Of a DNA stretch of 6,078 nucleotides, positions 5,889-6,078 are shown piece after piece (the first letter of the stretch is position 1; each line of letters begins with the position of its first letter). This DNA comes from Burkholderiales bacterium (GTDB taxonomy: Bacteria > Pseudomonadota > Gammaproteobacteria > Burkholderiales > Usitatibacteraceae). The notes beneath the pieces are model-generated. The model was not told the origin of the DNA and did not search any database. It saw nothing but the letters and a program-made list of their open reading frames with translations. Where the stretch lies: positions 1 to 6,078 of the forward strand of contig JAJAYN010000183.1 in assembly GCA_026786225.1 (NCBI GenBank), in the 5' to 3' direction. The translations under genes were made by a program, and so were the position numbers.

Positions 5889-6022
5889 CGGAAACCCCAA
5901 AAGTAAAATCAGTACCTATTATGACATCGAACGTCGCTGACAACGCCGGCGTGCAAGGCAAAGTCGGCGCAGTTCCGGTCTGCTAAAATGTCTGTTTGGA
6001 AGTCGAAATTCAAGGGCCGTGT
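5889..6022. promoter_or_regulatory. Divergent trxA / fdxA promoter region
   Basis: For trxA, TTGTCA (reverse of 5938-5943) is a plausible -35. The best -10 options are TAATAG (reverse of 5916-5921, 16-bp spacing) and CATAAT (reverse of 5918-5923, only 14 bp). For the ferredoxin gene, TAAAAT at 5984-5989 is a plausible -10 but no good -35 stands upstream of it. AAGGG at 6012-6016 is a well-spaced ribosome binding site for the ATG at 6023. No recognisable operator was seen. Confidence 0.4.
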
Positions 6023-6078
6023 ATGACTTACGTAGTAACCGAATCCTGCATCAAGTGCAAATACACCGATTGCGTCGA
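6023..6078 (+). CDS. fdxA: FdxA-type ferredoxin, 5' end only
   Basis: The 18 complete codons read MTYVVTESCIKCKYTDCV and run off the window. The C-x2-C-x4-C spacing and the sequence match the start of the seven-iron (3Fe-4S plus 4Fe-4S) ferredoxin family typified by Azotobacter ferredoxin I, small electron carriers of about 105-110 residues in proteobacteria. The start is supported by AAGGG six bases upstream. Only the first cluster-binding segment is visible, so the cluster types and the electron partner cannot be confirmed here. Confidence 0.88.
   Translation, partial: MTYVVTESCIKCKYTDCV

Noticed and set aside
5889..5900. TTG at 5900 as the trxA start
   Set aside because: It would place the GGGG ribosome binding site inside the coding region and add four residues not expected in this family; the ATG at 5888 fits better.

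Overview
The window reads as ordinary chromosomal DNA of a proteobacterium, most likely a betaproteobacterium (Burkholderiales-like). This is inferred from the flavour of the proteins (Rho, thioredoxin, PurD, an FdxA-type ferredoxin), from the purD-hemF adjacency common in that class, and from moderately high GC. No rRNA marker is present, so the placement is tentative.

Left edge (1-425): the decayed 3' part of a large DNA methyltransferase/restriction gene of the type ISP / N-6 methylase kind. Methyltransferase motif I is intact. Around 293-296 the reading frame jumps, and the last ~43 residues of the family's C-terminus follow directly in another frame. The middle of the protein, including the catalytic NPPY motif and the target-recognition region, is missing. 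It looks like an internal-deletion pseudogene.

Centre left (469-3058): two intact forward biosynthetic genes, purD (purine synthesis) and hemF (oxygen-dependent haem synthesis). A 394-bp non-coding gap between them is largely filled by a ~213-bp element with terminal inverted repeats and a chain of internal hairpins (1799-2011). Two perfect palindromes follow it, just upstream of hemF.

Centre right (3092-4086): a reverse-strand EcsC-family gene converges on hemF. Behind it lies a 215-bp non-coding stretch with a 56-bp nested inverted repeat and the C-rich 3' flank of rho.

Right (4087-5888): trxA and rho, both reverse, in the order trxA then rho as in Escherichia coli. Rho is full length and every residue checked matches E. 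coli numbering. The 215-bp trxA-rho spacer holds a post-trxA hairpin, a C-rich/G-poor rut-like tract, a second strong hairpin and a possible 10-codon leader ORF. This arrangement fits autogenous control of rho by Rho-dependent attenuation.

Right edge (6023-6078): the first 18 complete codons of a divergently transcribed fdxA-type ferredoxin gene.

The genes are mostly housekeeping (purines, haem, transcription termination, thiol redox, Fe-S electron transfer) and do not form one pathway. The interest lies in the methylase remnant, the structured repeat elements and the rho leader. I found no convincing new multi-gene system.
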